Shown here: one piece after another, positions 1-6,189 of the stretch
Layout: each line of letters opens with the position of its first letter
Position numbering within the stretch: position 1 is the first letter of the stretch
From: Pedobacter sp. UBA2067
GTDB lineage: Bacteria; Bacteroidota; Bacteroidia; Sphingobacteriales; Sphingobacteriaceae
Length of the DNA: 6,392 nt
Reading direction: 5' to 3'
Assembly (NCBI GenBank): GCA_002333205.1
Contig: DDAD01000056.1
Location: 1-6,392 of the forward strand
Program-made: the position numbers and the translations under genes
Notes under the pieces: model-generated
Database searches by the model: none
What the model saw: the letters and a program-made list of their open reading frames with translations, nothing else
What the model was told of the DNA's origin: nothing

Positions 1-3
1 AAC

Positions 4-717
4 TCACCTTAAGTCGCTGTACCAAAAACCCACTTTATCGTGGGCTCCCCCGCCGGAAGGTGCAGGATACTCCACATACACCCGCTCAGCTACCTCAAAT
101 GATATTGCATGCTTGAAGATTGGGCCATCATAACAAAAGGTATGATACTCACCATTTTCGCCACAAGGATCTACATCAGCAGGAAGATCTTTCAAAAATT
201 CTTCGTTGATGATTCTACCGGCAAAAGAAGGATCCATTTTGCTACCGTCCACACAAACCACTATAGCTTTGAAGCCTAACGCTATAAATTCTAATAAAAG
301 GTCCTTCGTATCTCGCTGCCAAAGTGGGAAAACAGTCTTGACATTAAACACCTCATGCTGTTTTTCGCGATAAGTCCTAAGATCTTCCAGAAAGATATCG
401 CCGAAAGCCGCATATCCGAATCCATCAGTCTTCAATGATCTGGCCGTATCAGCAATCATGGCATTATATGTTTCCATGTCGGGATTTTCCGGTAATACAA
501 TCGTACGATATGGGGTACCTAGAGCAGCCATTTGTCTTTCAAATAATTCCCGACGCAGGCCATGCATCGTTACCCTATTGTGCTGTCGGTTGATGGTCGT
601 AACGAGTTGGCCAACATCGTAATTTTTATCTTGCAGCAAGTAGTATAAAGCCAGAGCAGAATCTTTGCCTGTACTCCAATTGAAATAAGTCTTTAACTGT
701 TTCAAATTCTTTATCAA
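4..717 (-). CDS. Dph6/ATP_bind_4 family ATP-pyrophosphatase (adenine nucleotide alpha hydrolase)
   Basis: A 237-residue cytosolic protein of the family that contains archaeal/eukaryotic diphthine-ammonia ligase (Dph6, PF01902). The PP-loop that binds ATP is visible as STGKDS at residues 15-20. Other family hallmarks are MHGLRRELFE at 51-60, FGDIFLEDLR at 105-114, PLW at 131-133 and the signature GENGEYHTF at 186-194. Known members adenylate a substrate and transfer ammonia to it. Bacteria lack diphthamide, so the substrate of bacterial members is unknown and the diphthamide role should not be copied over. The length looks complete. The start is a TTG (715-717) whose last bases are shared with the TGA stop of the upstream lipoprotein gene (TTGA overlap), which suggests translational coupling. 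A second in-frame TTG four codons later is the alternative. Family assignment is secure; function is open. Confidence 0.9.
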   Translation of the reverse strand: MIKNLKQLKTYFNWSTGKDSALALYYLLQDKNYDVGQLVTTINRQHNRVTMHGLRRELFERQMAALGTPYRTIVLPENPDMETYNAMIADTARSLKTDGFGYAAFGDIFLEDLRTYREKQHEVFNVKTVFPLWQRDTKDLLLEFIALGFKAIVVCVDGSKMDPSFAGRIINEEFLKDLPADVDPCGENGEYHTFCYDGPIFKHAISFEVAERVYVEYPAPSGGGAHDKVGFWYSDLR

Positions 718-1424
718 TCAGTAATGCTGCTACTAGCCGGCACCAGTCTGGCGTAAGTATCTGGGTGTAAATCTCCTTTTGAATAAACAACAATACCAAT
801 ACATCTTCCATTCTTGTCCATTTCGAAAGCTATACCAGAAGTATCCACATAAACCGCTACGTTTTCCTGATTTATACGATAGCCTTTTCCTGCCTTAACG
901 TTGAATGCTTGCTGGATATCATCTAGTGTCGAAGACACTCCTACCCCCTTTTCTGTCTTATATGTTGGCGCGGTTACACGGATTTGTTTAATTATAGCTG
1001 TAGGACTATCGCCCATATCCTTCGCAGTAAAAATCGATAAGGCATGGCTGGTACTATCATGCTGCTCAAACCAGGTTGCTACAGCTTTCCCCATTGCAGC
1101 ATCGGCAGCATCCGGTTTTCCAAGCTGCTTCATCACTGGAGCAGCATCTGCATCAAGCTTAATAGCGCCTAAGGATACTCCCGGTACGATCAGGGAATCT
1201 GAGGGAACCACTATCGGAGCCCCTTGGGGCCTTGAACCACTACCAACTGCGACAAGCTCGTTGCTGCTTTGTGTAGTTTGTTCTGCTGAAGCGCCTGATG
1301 TAGGCGTTTGATTTTGCGTGCAGGATGAAAAAAGACAAGATGAGATAACAAAAAGAAGTAAGGTCAGCTGCTTGCTGCAATTATACCAAGTCCATTTAGA
1401 GTAGTGGGGTTTAAACCTAACCAT
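714..1424 (-). CDS. Predicted lipoprotein with two BamE/SmpA-like repeats
   Basis: I do not recognise a named family. With the ATG at 1422-1424 the product is 236 residues. It has a basic N-terminus, a hydrophobic stretch (LTLLLFVISSCLF) and a Bacteroidota-style lipobox ending FSSC with Cys35 as the lipidation site, followed by a Ser/Thr/Gln-rich linker. The mature part holds two segments built alike: SLGAIKLDADAAPVMKQLGK near residues 82-101, with a Trp at about 116 in the same segment, and GVGVSSTLDDIQQAF near 160-174. The rhythm of hydrophobic-G, helix, then LGxP in the first resembles the small BamE/SmpA (OmlA) fold. That resemblance is by eye only. An upstream ATG at 1460 adds 12 residues that fit a signal peptide poorly, so the inner start is preferred. 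It overlaps the ATP-pyrophosphatase gene by 4 bp and is probably its operon leader. Envelope location is a prediction. Confidence 0.75.
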   Translation of the reverse strand: MVRFKPHYSKWTWYNCSKQLTLLLFVISSCLFSSCTQNQTPTSGASAEQTTQSSNELVAVGSGSRPQGAPIVVPSDSLIVPGVSLGAIKLDADAAPVMKQLGKPDAADAAMGKAVATWFEQHDSTSHALSIFTAKDMGDSPTAIIKQIRVTAPTYKTEKGVGVSSTLDDIQQAFNVKAGKGYRINQENVAVYVDTSGIAFEMDKNGRCIGIVVYSKGDLHPDTYARLVPASSSITD

Positions 1425-1469
1425 AGGAGAATCTGTTGATGTGAATGTGCTGCTTACCATAGTACGTTT

Positions 1470-1477
1470 AAAAGTTA
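1470..1477 (-). promoter_or_regulatory. Possible -7 element for the lipoprotein gene
   Basis: On the minus strand this reads TAACTTTT, matching 7 of 8 positions of the Bacteroidota -7 consensus TAnnTTTG. It would place transcription start a few bases upstream of position 1460, giving a leader of about 40 nt for the preferred start at 1424 and almost none for the start at 1460. No TTTG is seen 19-20 bp upstream, so this is weak support only. Confidence 0.22.
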
Positions 1478-1582
1478 TGAGCTTTGCAAATTTCAGTCCA
1501 GCAATTTATTGAACAGTCCGGAACATCAGCTTGATTTGAATTAAAATATATAGCCTTCAAGACAAATTAGATATTTTTAACT

Positions 1583-2347
1583 ATGAAATTCGACTTTACA
1601 AACAAAACAGTTTTGATCACCGGAGGATCCAGAGGGATCGGCGCAGTGACAGCGAAGTTATTTGCTGAAGCAGGTGCCCAGGTTGCATTTACCTACGCTG
1701 GAAATCTGGAGGCAGCCGAGCACACATTGAATGCGTTAGGTGCAGGAAATCATGCGTTTTTTCAGCTCGACCTTGCTGATCCAACGTCCATTTCGAACTT
1801 ATTTCAACGCTTTAGCGAAAGATATGATCGCTTAGACATTCTCGTAAATAATGCGGCAGTCCACCTTCCCCACAAAATACTTGAAACCGACTTTGAAAAT
1901 TGGCAAGACAGCTGGTCGCAAACTTTGCATGCAAATCTTTTAGGACCTGCAAACATGTGCTATTTTGCTTCCAAGATCATGGTACCGCAGCAATCGGGCA
2001 AGATCATCAACATCTCATCCAGAGGTGCTTTCCGGGGTGAGCCCGAAAATCCAGCATATGGGGCTTCCAAGGCCGGCATAAACTCGATGAGCCAATCGCT
2101 TGCGCTCGTGTTGGCTCCACACAATATCAGTGTGCACATCATCGCACCAGGATACGTTTCCACTGAAATGGCTGCAGACAAGCTTGAAGGTGAAAGCGGA
2201 GAGGCCATCAAACAACAAAGTCCTTTCGGACGTGTGGCAGAACCTGAGGAGGTAGCGCGCCTTGTAGCCGTATACGCAAGTGAGGGTATGGAATTTACCA
2301 GCGGTGGAATCACCGATATCAATGGTGCATCATACCTGAGAAGCTAG
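1583..2347 (+). CDS. Short-chain dehydrogenase/reductase (classical SDR)
   Basis: A complete 254-residue Rossmann-fold oxidoreductase of the classical SDR family (FabG-like length and order). The cofactor motif TGGSRGIG lies at residues 13-20 and NNAA at 89-92. The catalytic tetrad can be read as Asn118, Ser146 (in NISS), Tyr159 and Lys163 (YGASK), followed by the APGYVSTEM segment at 188-196. Arg17 in the glycine loop, and the absence of an acidic residue at the end of the second beta strand (FTYAGN), favour NADP(H) over NAD(H), as in FabG. The substrate cannot be told from sequence. It is unlikely to be the housekeeping FabG because no fatty-acid genes are nearby, but that is inference. The ATG start directly precedes the first strand. 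It is divergent from the lipoprotein gene across about 120-160 bp, and its stop lies 4 bp from the stop of the convergent hopJ-family gene. Confidence 0.93.
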   Translation: MKFDFTNKTVLITGGSRGIGAVTAKLFAEAGAQVAFTYAGNLEAAEHTLNALGAGNHAFFQLDLADPTSISNLFQRFSERYDRLDILVNNAAVHLPHKILETDFENWQDSWSQTLHANLLGPANMCYFASKIMVPQQSGKIINISSRGAFRGEPENPAYGASKAGINSMSQSLALVLAPHNISVHIIAPGYVSTEMAADKLEGESGEAIKQQSPFGRVAEPEEVARLVAVYASEGMEFTSGGITDINGASYLRS

Positions 2348-2351
2348 TTTA

Positions 2352-2693
2352 CTACCTGGGCTGGAGTGCCTCGCCTTCGAACCGTATTCCAGCCCAGCCA
2401 TGTTGCATGAATTGCCGGATATTCTGGTGATCTGCACCATCGGCCGTGTTTAACACTGATTGATAATGTTCAGCAAACAGCAGCAAGGTATCTTCTTCGC
2501 CAAGTTGATTTAGCCTGGCAAAGCTGAAAACCTTCGCGCTACCCTGGTTCTGTGTGGCTTCATTGAAAACCGCTCCATTCTTGAAGGCAGTTGGACAATG
2601 TTCATAATGCTGCTCAATGAAACTAATTACATCATTAAACAAGATGGTATTTGTTTTAAGTTTTGTAAGCAGTTCTATGATCTTTGCTTCCAT
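2352..2693 (-). CDS. HopJ-family small protein (PF08888)
   Basis: A complete 113-residue soluble protein with the conserved blocks of the HopJ family: PTAFKNG at residues 34-40, NEATQNQGSAKVFSFARLN at 44-62, and DHQNIRQFMQHGWAGIRFEG at 88-107 followed by EAL. The family was named after a Pseudomonas syringae type III effector candidate, but it is widespread in free-living bacteria with no type III secretion. The effector label should therefore not be taken as a function here; the true role is unknown. No signal peptide or membrane segment is seen. It has its own strong-looking promoter just upstream, so it is probably transcribed separately from the cytochrome c gene 102 bp upstream on the same strand. 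Its last codons contain one arm pair of a 10-bp inverted repeat next to the convergent reductase gene. Confidence 0.88.
   Translation of the reverse strand: MEAKIIELLTKLKTNTILFNDVISFIEQHYEHCPTAFKNGAVFNEATQNQGSAKVFSFARLNQLGEEDTLLLFAEHYQSVLNTADGADHQNIRQFMQHGWAGIRFEGEALQPR
2356..2397. repeat. 10-bp perfect inverted repeat in the 3' end of the hopJ-family gene
   Basis: CTGGGCTGGA at 2356-2365 and its exact reverse complement TCCAGCCCAG at 2388-2397 enclose a 22-nt loop containing the palindrome TTCGAA. The repeat starts 8 bp past the stop of the convergent reductase gene and lies wholly within the hopJ-family coding region (codons for the GWAGIRFEGEALQPR tail). A GC-rich hairpin here could end or shield the 3' ends of both convergent transcripts. 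No T-run follows on either strand, so a standard intrinsic terminator is not supported. Confidence 0.5.
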
Positions 2694-2714
2694 AAGTATC
2701 TTTATCTATACCAG

Positions 2715-2745
2715 CAAAGCTAGAAAAATCAATCTGCTCAGCAAA
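2715..2745 (-). promoter_or_regulatory. Bacteroidota promoter for the hopJ-family gene
   Basis: Reading on the minus strand, TTTG (2742-2745) is followed after exactly 19 bp by TAGCTTTG (2715-2722). This is a perfect match to the Bacteroidota primary sigma consensus, -33 TTTG and -7 TAnnTTTG. Transcription would start near 2708, leaving a short leader of roughly 15 nt before the ATG at 2693. It is the clearest promoter in the window. Confidence 0.75.
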
Positions 2746-2795
2746 AAGTACCAGATCAGCTATCAGCCAACATAATCGGGAGTATGCCTGCCCCA

Positions 2796-3770
2796 TTAAG
2801 GTGCTGGCGTATACTTCACAACTTGGTTTTGGATCGGCTTCAAACTTTTTAAATAAGTATAAATTGCTTCCAGATCCTTTTCTTTCATTCCGGCATACAT
2901 ACTCCAGGGCATTGGCGTATTCATACTACCTTGTTCTACTTTTGGAGCATGATAATTTGAATCTGCATATAACTTAAATCGCTGAATGAAGGCGTCTTTA
3001 GTCCAATGACCTATTCCGGTACTTTGATCTGCAGTGATGTTGGGGGAACGTACAATCGCCGTTGGCAATTTGAACTCCATGCCACCGCCAAACTCCGTAC
3101 CTGGTACAACACTGCCTTTATCTGTTTTGCTGTGGCAATCCACGCAGCCGGCCGCGTTGATCAGGTATGCACCGTATAAGAAAGTATCCTGGGTTGAAGG
3201 TTTTTTTCCAAAAGCAGCCTTTTGCGGCATGGTGTTGATGATGAAGTTTACCGGAAAATCAGGCTGCGATCTTGGAACATCTTTTTTCACCGGCTCGAGG
3301 CTGCGGATGTAGGCGATTATGTCATATAGGTCCTCACGGTCCATTTTACCAAAACGGTGGGCTGCCATGACCGGGAAAAGTGCTCGTCCGTCTTTGCTCA
3401 CACCTGTGGTAACTGCATGCAAAAGCTCACCATCAGTCCAGTCCTTTAATGCATAGGGGGTAATGTTTGGGGCGTAAAATGCACCCGGAAAGCCCATCTG
3501 CTGGTTGAATACCTCTCCGCCACCCCCTATACCTTCCTGCTTCATCGGACCGGCAAATGACGTCCAGTCTCGTGAACTATGACAATCCATGCAGACCGCT
3601 ACATGATTGGCAAGGTAGCGTCCATTTTCGATCCTTTCAGGTGTTCGACTTACGGTAATCGTTTCAGGTTTGCCGGTATCTGGCAGGGCTATTTTCACGT
3701 AGGCCGCTGCAGCAGCAACCAGCAGGATAACGATCCCGAATAGCACAAAAAGTACTTTTAATACTTTCAT
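2796..3770 (-). CDS. Membrane-anchored di-heme cytochrome c
   Basis: A complete 324-residue protein with one N-terminal hydrophobic segment (about residues 4-24), either an uncleaved anchor or a signal peptide, placing the rest in the periplasm. Two class I cytochrome c domains follow, each with a CxxCH heme site: CMDCH at 60-64 and CVDCH at 209-213. The likely sixth ligands are Met135 (LFPVMAA) and Met287 (TPMPW). Both domains carry the PNIT motif (101-104 and 243-246) seen in cytochrome subunits of alcohol/aldehyde/gluconate dehydrogenases and in thiosulfate-type cytochromes. It should pass electrons from a periplasmic donor to the respiratory chain. No dehydrogenase subunit or cytochrome maturation gene is in the window, so the donor is unknown. 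An inverted repeat lies 30-58 bp upstream of the start. Confidence 0.92.
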   Translation of the reverse strand: MKVLKVLFVLFGIVILLVAAAAAYVKIALPDTGKPETITVSRTPERIENGRYLANHVAVCMDCHSSRDWTSFAGPMKQEGIGGGGEVFNQQMGFPGAFYAPNITPYALKDWTDGELLHAVTTGVSKDGRALFPVMAAHRFGKMDREDLYDIIAYIRSLEPVKKDVPRSQPDFPVNFIINTMPQKAAFGKKPSTQDTFLYGAYLINAAGCVDCHSKTDKGSVVPGTEFGGGMEFKLPTAIVRSPNITADQSTGIGHWTKDAFIQRFKLYADSNYHAPKVEQGSMNTPMPWSMYAGMKEKDLEAIYTYLKSLKPIQNQVVKYTPAP

Positions 3771-3799
3771 CTTCTTAGTTGGATTAAATGAAACAATTC

Positions 3800-3828
3800 G
3801 TCAACAACAGAATGGCTATCATGTTGAC
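3800..3828. repeat. 7-bp inverted repeat upstream of the cytochrome c gene
   Basis: GTCAACA (3800-3806) and TGTTGAC (3822-3828) are perfect reverse complements separated by 15 bp, 30-58 bp before the cytochrome c ATG. The position suits an operator or a leader hairpin, but arms this short arise by chance. The rest of the 259-bp gap (3771-4029) shows no ORF, no TAnnTTTG promoter and no T-tailed hairpin. Confidence 0.25.
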
Positions 3829-4029
3829 TCACAGGTATTTGATTCTATTTGCTAAAAATTGTTACATGGAATTGCTTTTTTCTACAGGCAGGATGCACTT
3901 AAGGGAGGGCTAAAGCACGTAGCTCCAACGCCTAAAATTATACAGGACTAAACTTGCTGTAAATCGCTATTCCTAGGTATTTTGAATTTGAGCTTTATGC
4001 TAGTAGCCGTTATGGCTAATGTAGTTGAC

Positions 4030-5436
4030 TTATTCCGACTTCATATTATCGCCATCCTTGAAATGCAACCTTCTGAATATTGCACCAGAAAGAATGGTGA
4101 GTGTACCAACGACCAAGAAAGTGTATCTAAAAGCATTATGAATCTCGTCATGAATTAACTTCACATCACCCTGAAAAAATTTGAGTACCAGCAGTCCAAA
4201 AGCCACACCAAATCCAATAGCCAGCTGCTGATTAACCGAAACCAGAGAATTTCCGCTGCTGGTCTGGTATTGACGCAGATCAGCGATAGAGATCGTGTTC
4301 ATGGCCGTAAACTGAATAGAGTTAAAGAATCCAAGAATGGCGATAATGGGCATATACCAGTAAATGGAAGCATTTACCGCAGGAATGGCCATGCTGCAGA
4401 TCAATATTCCAATAATAATAGTGTTTGTCATTAAGGTTGCGCGATACCCAAAACGATCCAAAATCCCGATCACTGCAGATTTGCCGAACATCGCAGTAAT
4501 CGCCATGGGTGCAACGATCCAACCTGAGGTAACTGCAGAACGGCCATACGCGATCTGGATCATCATTGGCAGCAACAGTGGAATGGCACTTATTCCAAGT
4601 CGGGTTGCCAGGTTACCCAAAATTCCTACACGGAAAGTCCGCACCTGAAAGAGGTCAAGTGGAAAAATCGGATTGTTATCCTTTGAAGCATGACGATAAT
4701 AGAAATACAGCATCAAAAATCCAGATAAAAGCACCACCAGTACCGGTGTGACATGTACGGTGTTACCAAACAGCTCAAGTGCGATGGAAAGCAGCAAGGA
4801 TGCCGCAGCGAAAATCAAAAAACCCTTTAGATCAAAATCAATGATGGGAGACTTATAATCGGGCATGTACTTCAGACTTAATGCAATCCCCAGCAGTCCG
4901 ATAGGGATATTGATGAGGAAGATCCAGTGCCAGGAAAGATAATCCACCATATAGCCACCTACAAGTGGTCCTAGAACCGGACCAATCAGAGCCGGAATAA
5001 TCGCAAAATTCATTGCTTTCAGCAACTCATGCTTTTCGAAGGTCCTGATTAAAGCAAGCTTTCCAACGGGCGTCATCAGACTGCCGCCTACACCCTGTAG
5101 CATCCTTGCAATAACAAGTTCGGTTAAGTTTCCCGAAAGCGAACAAAACAGGGAGCCTGCGCTGAAGAGGATCAACGAGAAGATAAACACCTTTTTAGTA
5201 CCAAATTTGTCTGCCAGGAAACCGCTAACGGGCATGAACACTGCCAGCGTCAGAACATAGCTGATGATTGCATTTTGCATGTTCAAAGGCGATTCATTCA
5301 AATCTTTTGCTATTGCTGGTAAAGAAGTATTCAGAATGGTCGAGTCCAACATCTGCATGAAGATTGACGTCGCCAGAATCATCGGCAGCAATTTTTTCGT
5401 TATCTCCGGAGTTTGCACAGGTGCTAATGTCGTCAT
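4030..5436 (-). CDS. MFS transporter, DHA2 (EmrB/QacA, 14-TM) drug exporter family
   Basis: An inner-membrane proton-driven exporter of 468 residues with about 14 hydrophobic segments, the usual size for DHA2 members such as MdtD/EmrB. Motif positions, counted from the ATG at 5434-5436: the DHA2 TM1 motif LDSTILNTSLPAIA at 30-43 with Asp31; motif A GFLADKFGTKK at 72-82; motif B-like ARMLQGVGG in TM4 at about 110-118; and the antiporter motif C GPVLGPLVGG at 152-161 in TM5. Substrates cannot be read from sequence. No HlyD/EmrA adaptor or TolC-like gene is adjacent, so it may work alone. In-frame ATGs at 5478 and 5461-5463 would add 14 or 9 polar residues. The inner start is chosen because it follows a purine-rich stretch and leaves a normal short N-tail. 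The gene is divergent from the DinB-like gene. Confidence 0.92.
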   Translation of the reverse strand: MTTLAPVQTPEITKKLLPMILATSIFMQMLDSTILNTSLPAIAKDLNESPLNMQNAIISYVLTLAVFMPVSGFLADKFGTKKVFIFSLILFSAGSLFCSLSGNLTELVIARMLQGVGGSLMTPVGKLALIRTFEKHELLKAMNFAIIPALIGPVLGPLVGGYMVDYLSWHWIFLINIPIGLLGIALSLKYMPDYKSPIIDFDLKGFLIFAAASLLLSIALELFGNTVHVTPVLVVLLSGFLMLYFYYRHASKDNNPIFPLDLFQVRTFRVGILGNLATRLGISAIPLLLPMMIQIAYGRSAVTSGWIVAPMAITAMFGKSAVIGILDRFGYRATLMTNTIIIGILICSMAIPAVNASIYWYMPIIAILGFFNSIQFTAMNTISIADLRQYQTSSGNSLVSVNQQLAIGFGVAFGLLVLKFFQGDVKLIHDEIHNAFRYTFLVVGTLTILSGAIFRRLHFKDGDNMKSE

Positions 5437-5489
5437 GTTTCTTGTTTGATGTTGAAATAACATATAAACCGACCTCAAGGTACTTTAGT

Positions 5490-5630
5490 TTGAAGGATTA
5501 TACCACGAACGACAATGTCTTTGTGAACAAAGAACCTGTGATTATGATCGCTCATGCCGATCTTACACGAAGTATGGTGATCGCGCAGATCTTTGAAGTC
5601 CTGGAAGAAAAGGAAATTGAAATCATCTAA
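5490..5630 (+). CDS. Doubtful small ORF, possible remnant
   Basis: From a TTG at 5490 this frame gives about 46 residues ending PVIMIAHADLTRSMV...FEVLEEKEIEII. The open frame extends further left, but only as antisense of the exporter gene. The intergenic part looks protein-like: a hydrophobic strand, an AD turn, then an amphipathic helix and a final short strand. This order loosely recalls the C-terminal end of ExbD/TolR proteins, a weak likeness by eye. It could be a decayed gene tail, a genuine small protein with a non-ATG start, or chance. It ends 64 bp before the DinB-like ATG. A palindrome at 5518-5533 lies inside it, which favours a regulatory rather than a coding reading. Confidence 0.25.
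   Translation: MKDYTTNDNVFVNKEPVIMIAHADLTRSMVIAQIFEVLEEKEIEII
5518..5533. promoter_or_regulatory. 16-bp palindrome in the divergent exporter/DinB-like gap
   Basis: TCTTTGTGAACAAAGA has two perfect 7-bp arms around a central GA. It sits 82 bp upstream of the preferred exporter start and about 160 bp upstream of the DinB-like start, where an operator for a dimeric regulator (TetR/MarR type) would be expected. No regulator gene is in the window. A repeat of this size can occur by chance in 6 kb. Confidence 0.3.
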
Positions 5631-5694
5631 CATTTTGGGCTTTCTCAGCAACTAAATCTTTGACGGATTGTTATTTGTCATAAATTCATCTGCT

Positions 5695-6168
5695 ATGAAT
5701 AATGACAATCAACCCTTGCTTAGGGAGCTCGAAAAACTGCTCCGGGGTGGAACAGCCCACGTAGGCTTTGAGGATGCAATAGCCGGTATTCCTGAAGCAC
5801 TGCTTGGTGAAAGACCTAACAACTTACCCTATAGCATCTGGCAGCTGGTTGAACATATCAGAATTGCACAGGCCGATATGTTAGATTTCTGCCGGAATGC
5901 AGACTACAAAGCATTAAACTGGCCTGACGACTATTGGCCTAAGGAAACTGCACCGACAGACAGCGCAGATTTTGAGCGGAGTGTACAAGCGATCCAAAGT
6001 GACCTTGAGGCCTTCATCCATCTGCTTCAGAAGGGAGATCTCTATGCTGCTTTCCCGCATGGTGAAGGACAAACCCTTTTACGGGAAGCCTTACAAATTG
6101 CGGATCATACAGCTTATCATGTTGCAGAAATTGTGGTGATCAGACGACTACTCGGTGCCTGGAAATAA
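5695..6168 (+). CDS. DinB/YfiT-like four-helix metalloprotein
   Basis: A complete 157-residue cytosolic protein of the DinB/YfiT superfamily (DinB_2 type). The expected metal-binding triad is visible: His54 in the second helix (QLVEHIRIAQADML) and the His138-xxx-His142 pair (DHTAYHVAEI) near the C-terminus, where the family has HxxxH. Members are dimeric helical bundles; some are thiol (bacillithiol, mycothiol) S-transferases and most are uncharacterised. It is unrelated to DNA polymerase IV, also called DinB. The ATG at 5695 is preferred over a TTG at 5668 that adds nine non-conserved residues. A poor promoter-like pair (TTTG at 5634-5637, AATCTTTG at 5655-5662, spacing 17) lies upstream. 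Its stop is 21 bp from that of the convergent lipocalin gene. Confidence 0.88.
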   Translation: MNNDNQPLLRELEKLLRGGTAHVGFEDAIAGIPEALLGERPNNLPYSIWQLVEHIRIAQADMLDFCRNADYKALNWPDDYWPKETAPTDSADFERSVQAIQSDLEAFIHLLQKGDLYAAFPHGEGQTLLREALQIADHTAYHVAEIVVIRRLLGAWK

Positions 6169-6189
6169 CATCACTTTTAAATACAAGCC

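Noticed and set aside
901..1311. Plus-strand open frame of 136 codons
   Set aside because: It lies antisense to the lipoprotein gene, is rich in Ser/Ala/Cys with no domain likeness, and looks like a shadow of the real frame.
1960..2322. Minus-strand open frame of 120 codons inside the reductase gene
   Set aside because: The plus frame carries the complete SDR motif set; the antisense translation shows no recognisable motif.
3904..3926. Bulged hairpin GGAG-GG-CTA ... TAG-CTCC in the 259-bp gap
   Set aside because: The stem is interrupted by a 2-nt bulge, has no T-run on either strand and is within chance expectation.
4004..4018. TAGCC-GTTAT-GGCTA hairpin just past the exporter stop as a terminator
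   Set aside because: The stem is only 5 bp and no T-run follows on the minus strand.
5668..5694. TTG-initiated extension of the DinB-like protein
   Set aside because: The nine added residues (LFVINSSA region) precede a good ATG at 5695 and do not fit the family's N-terminus.
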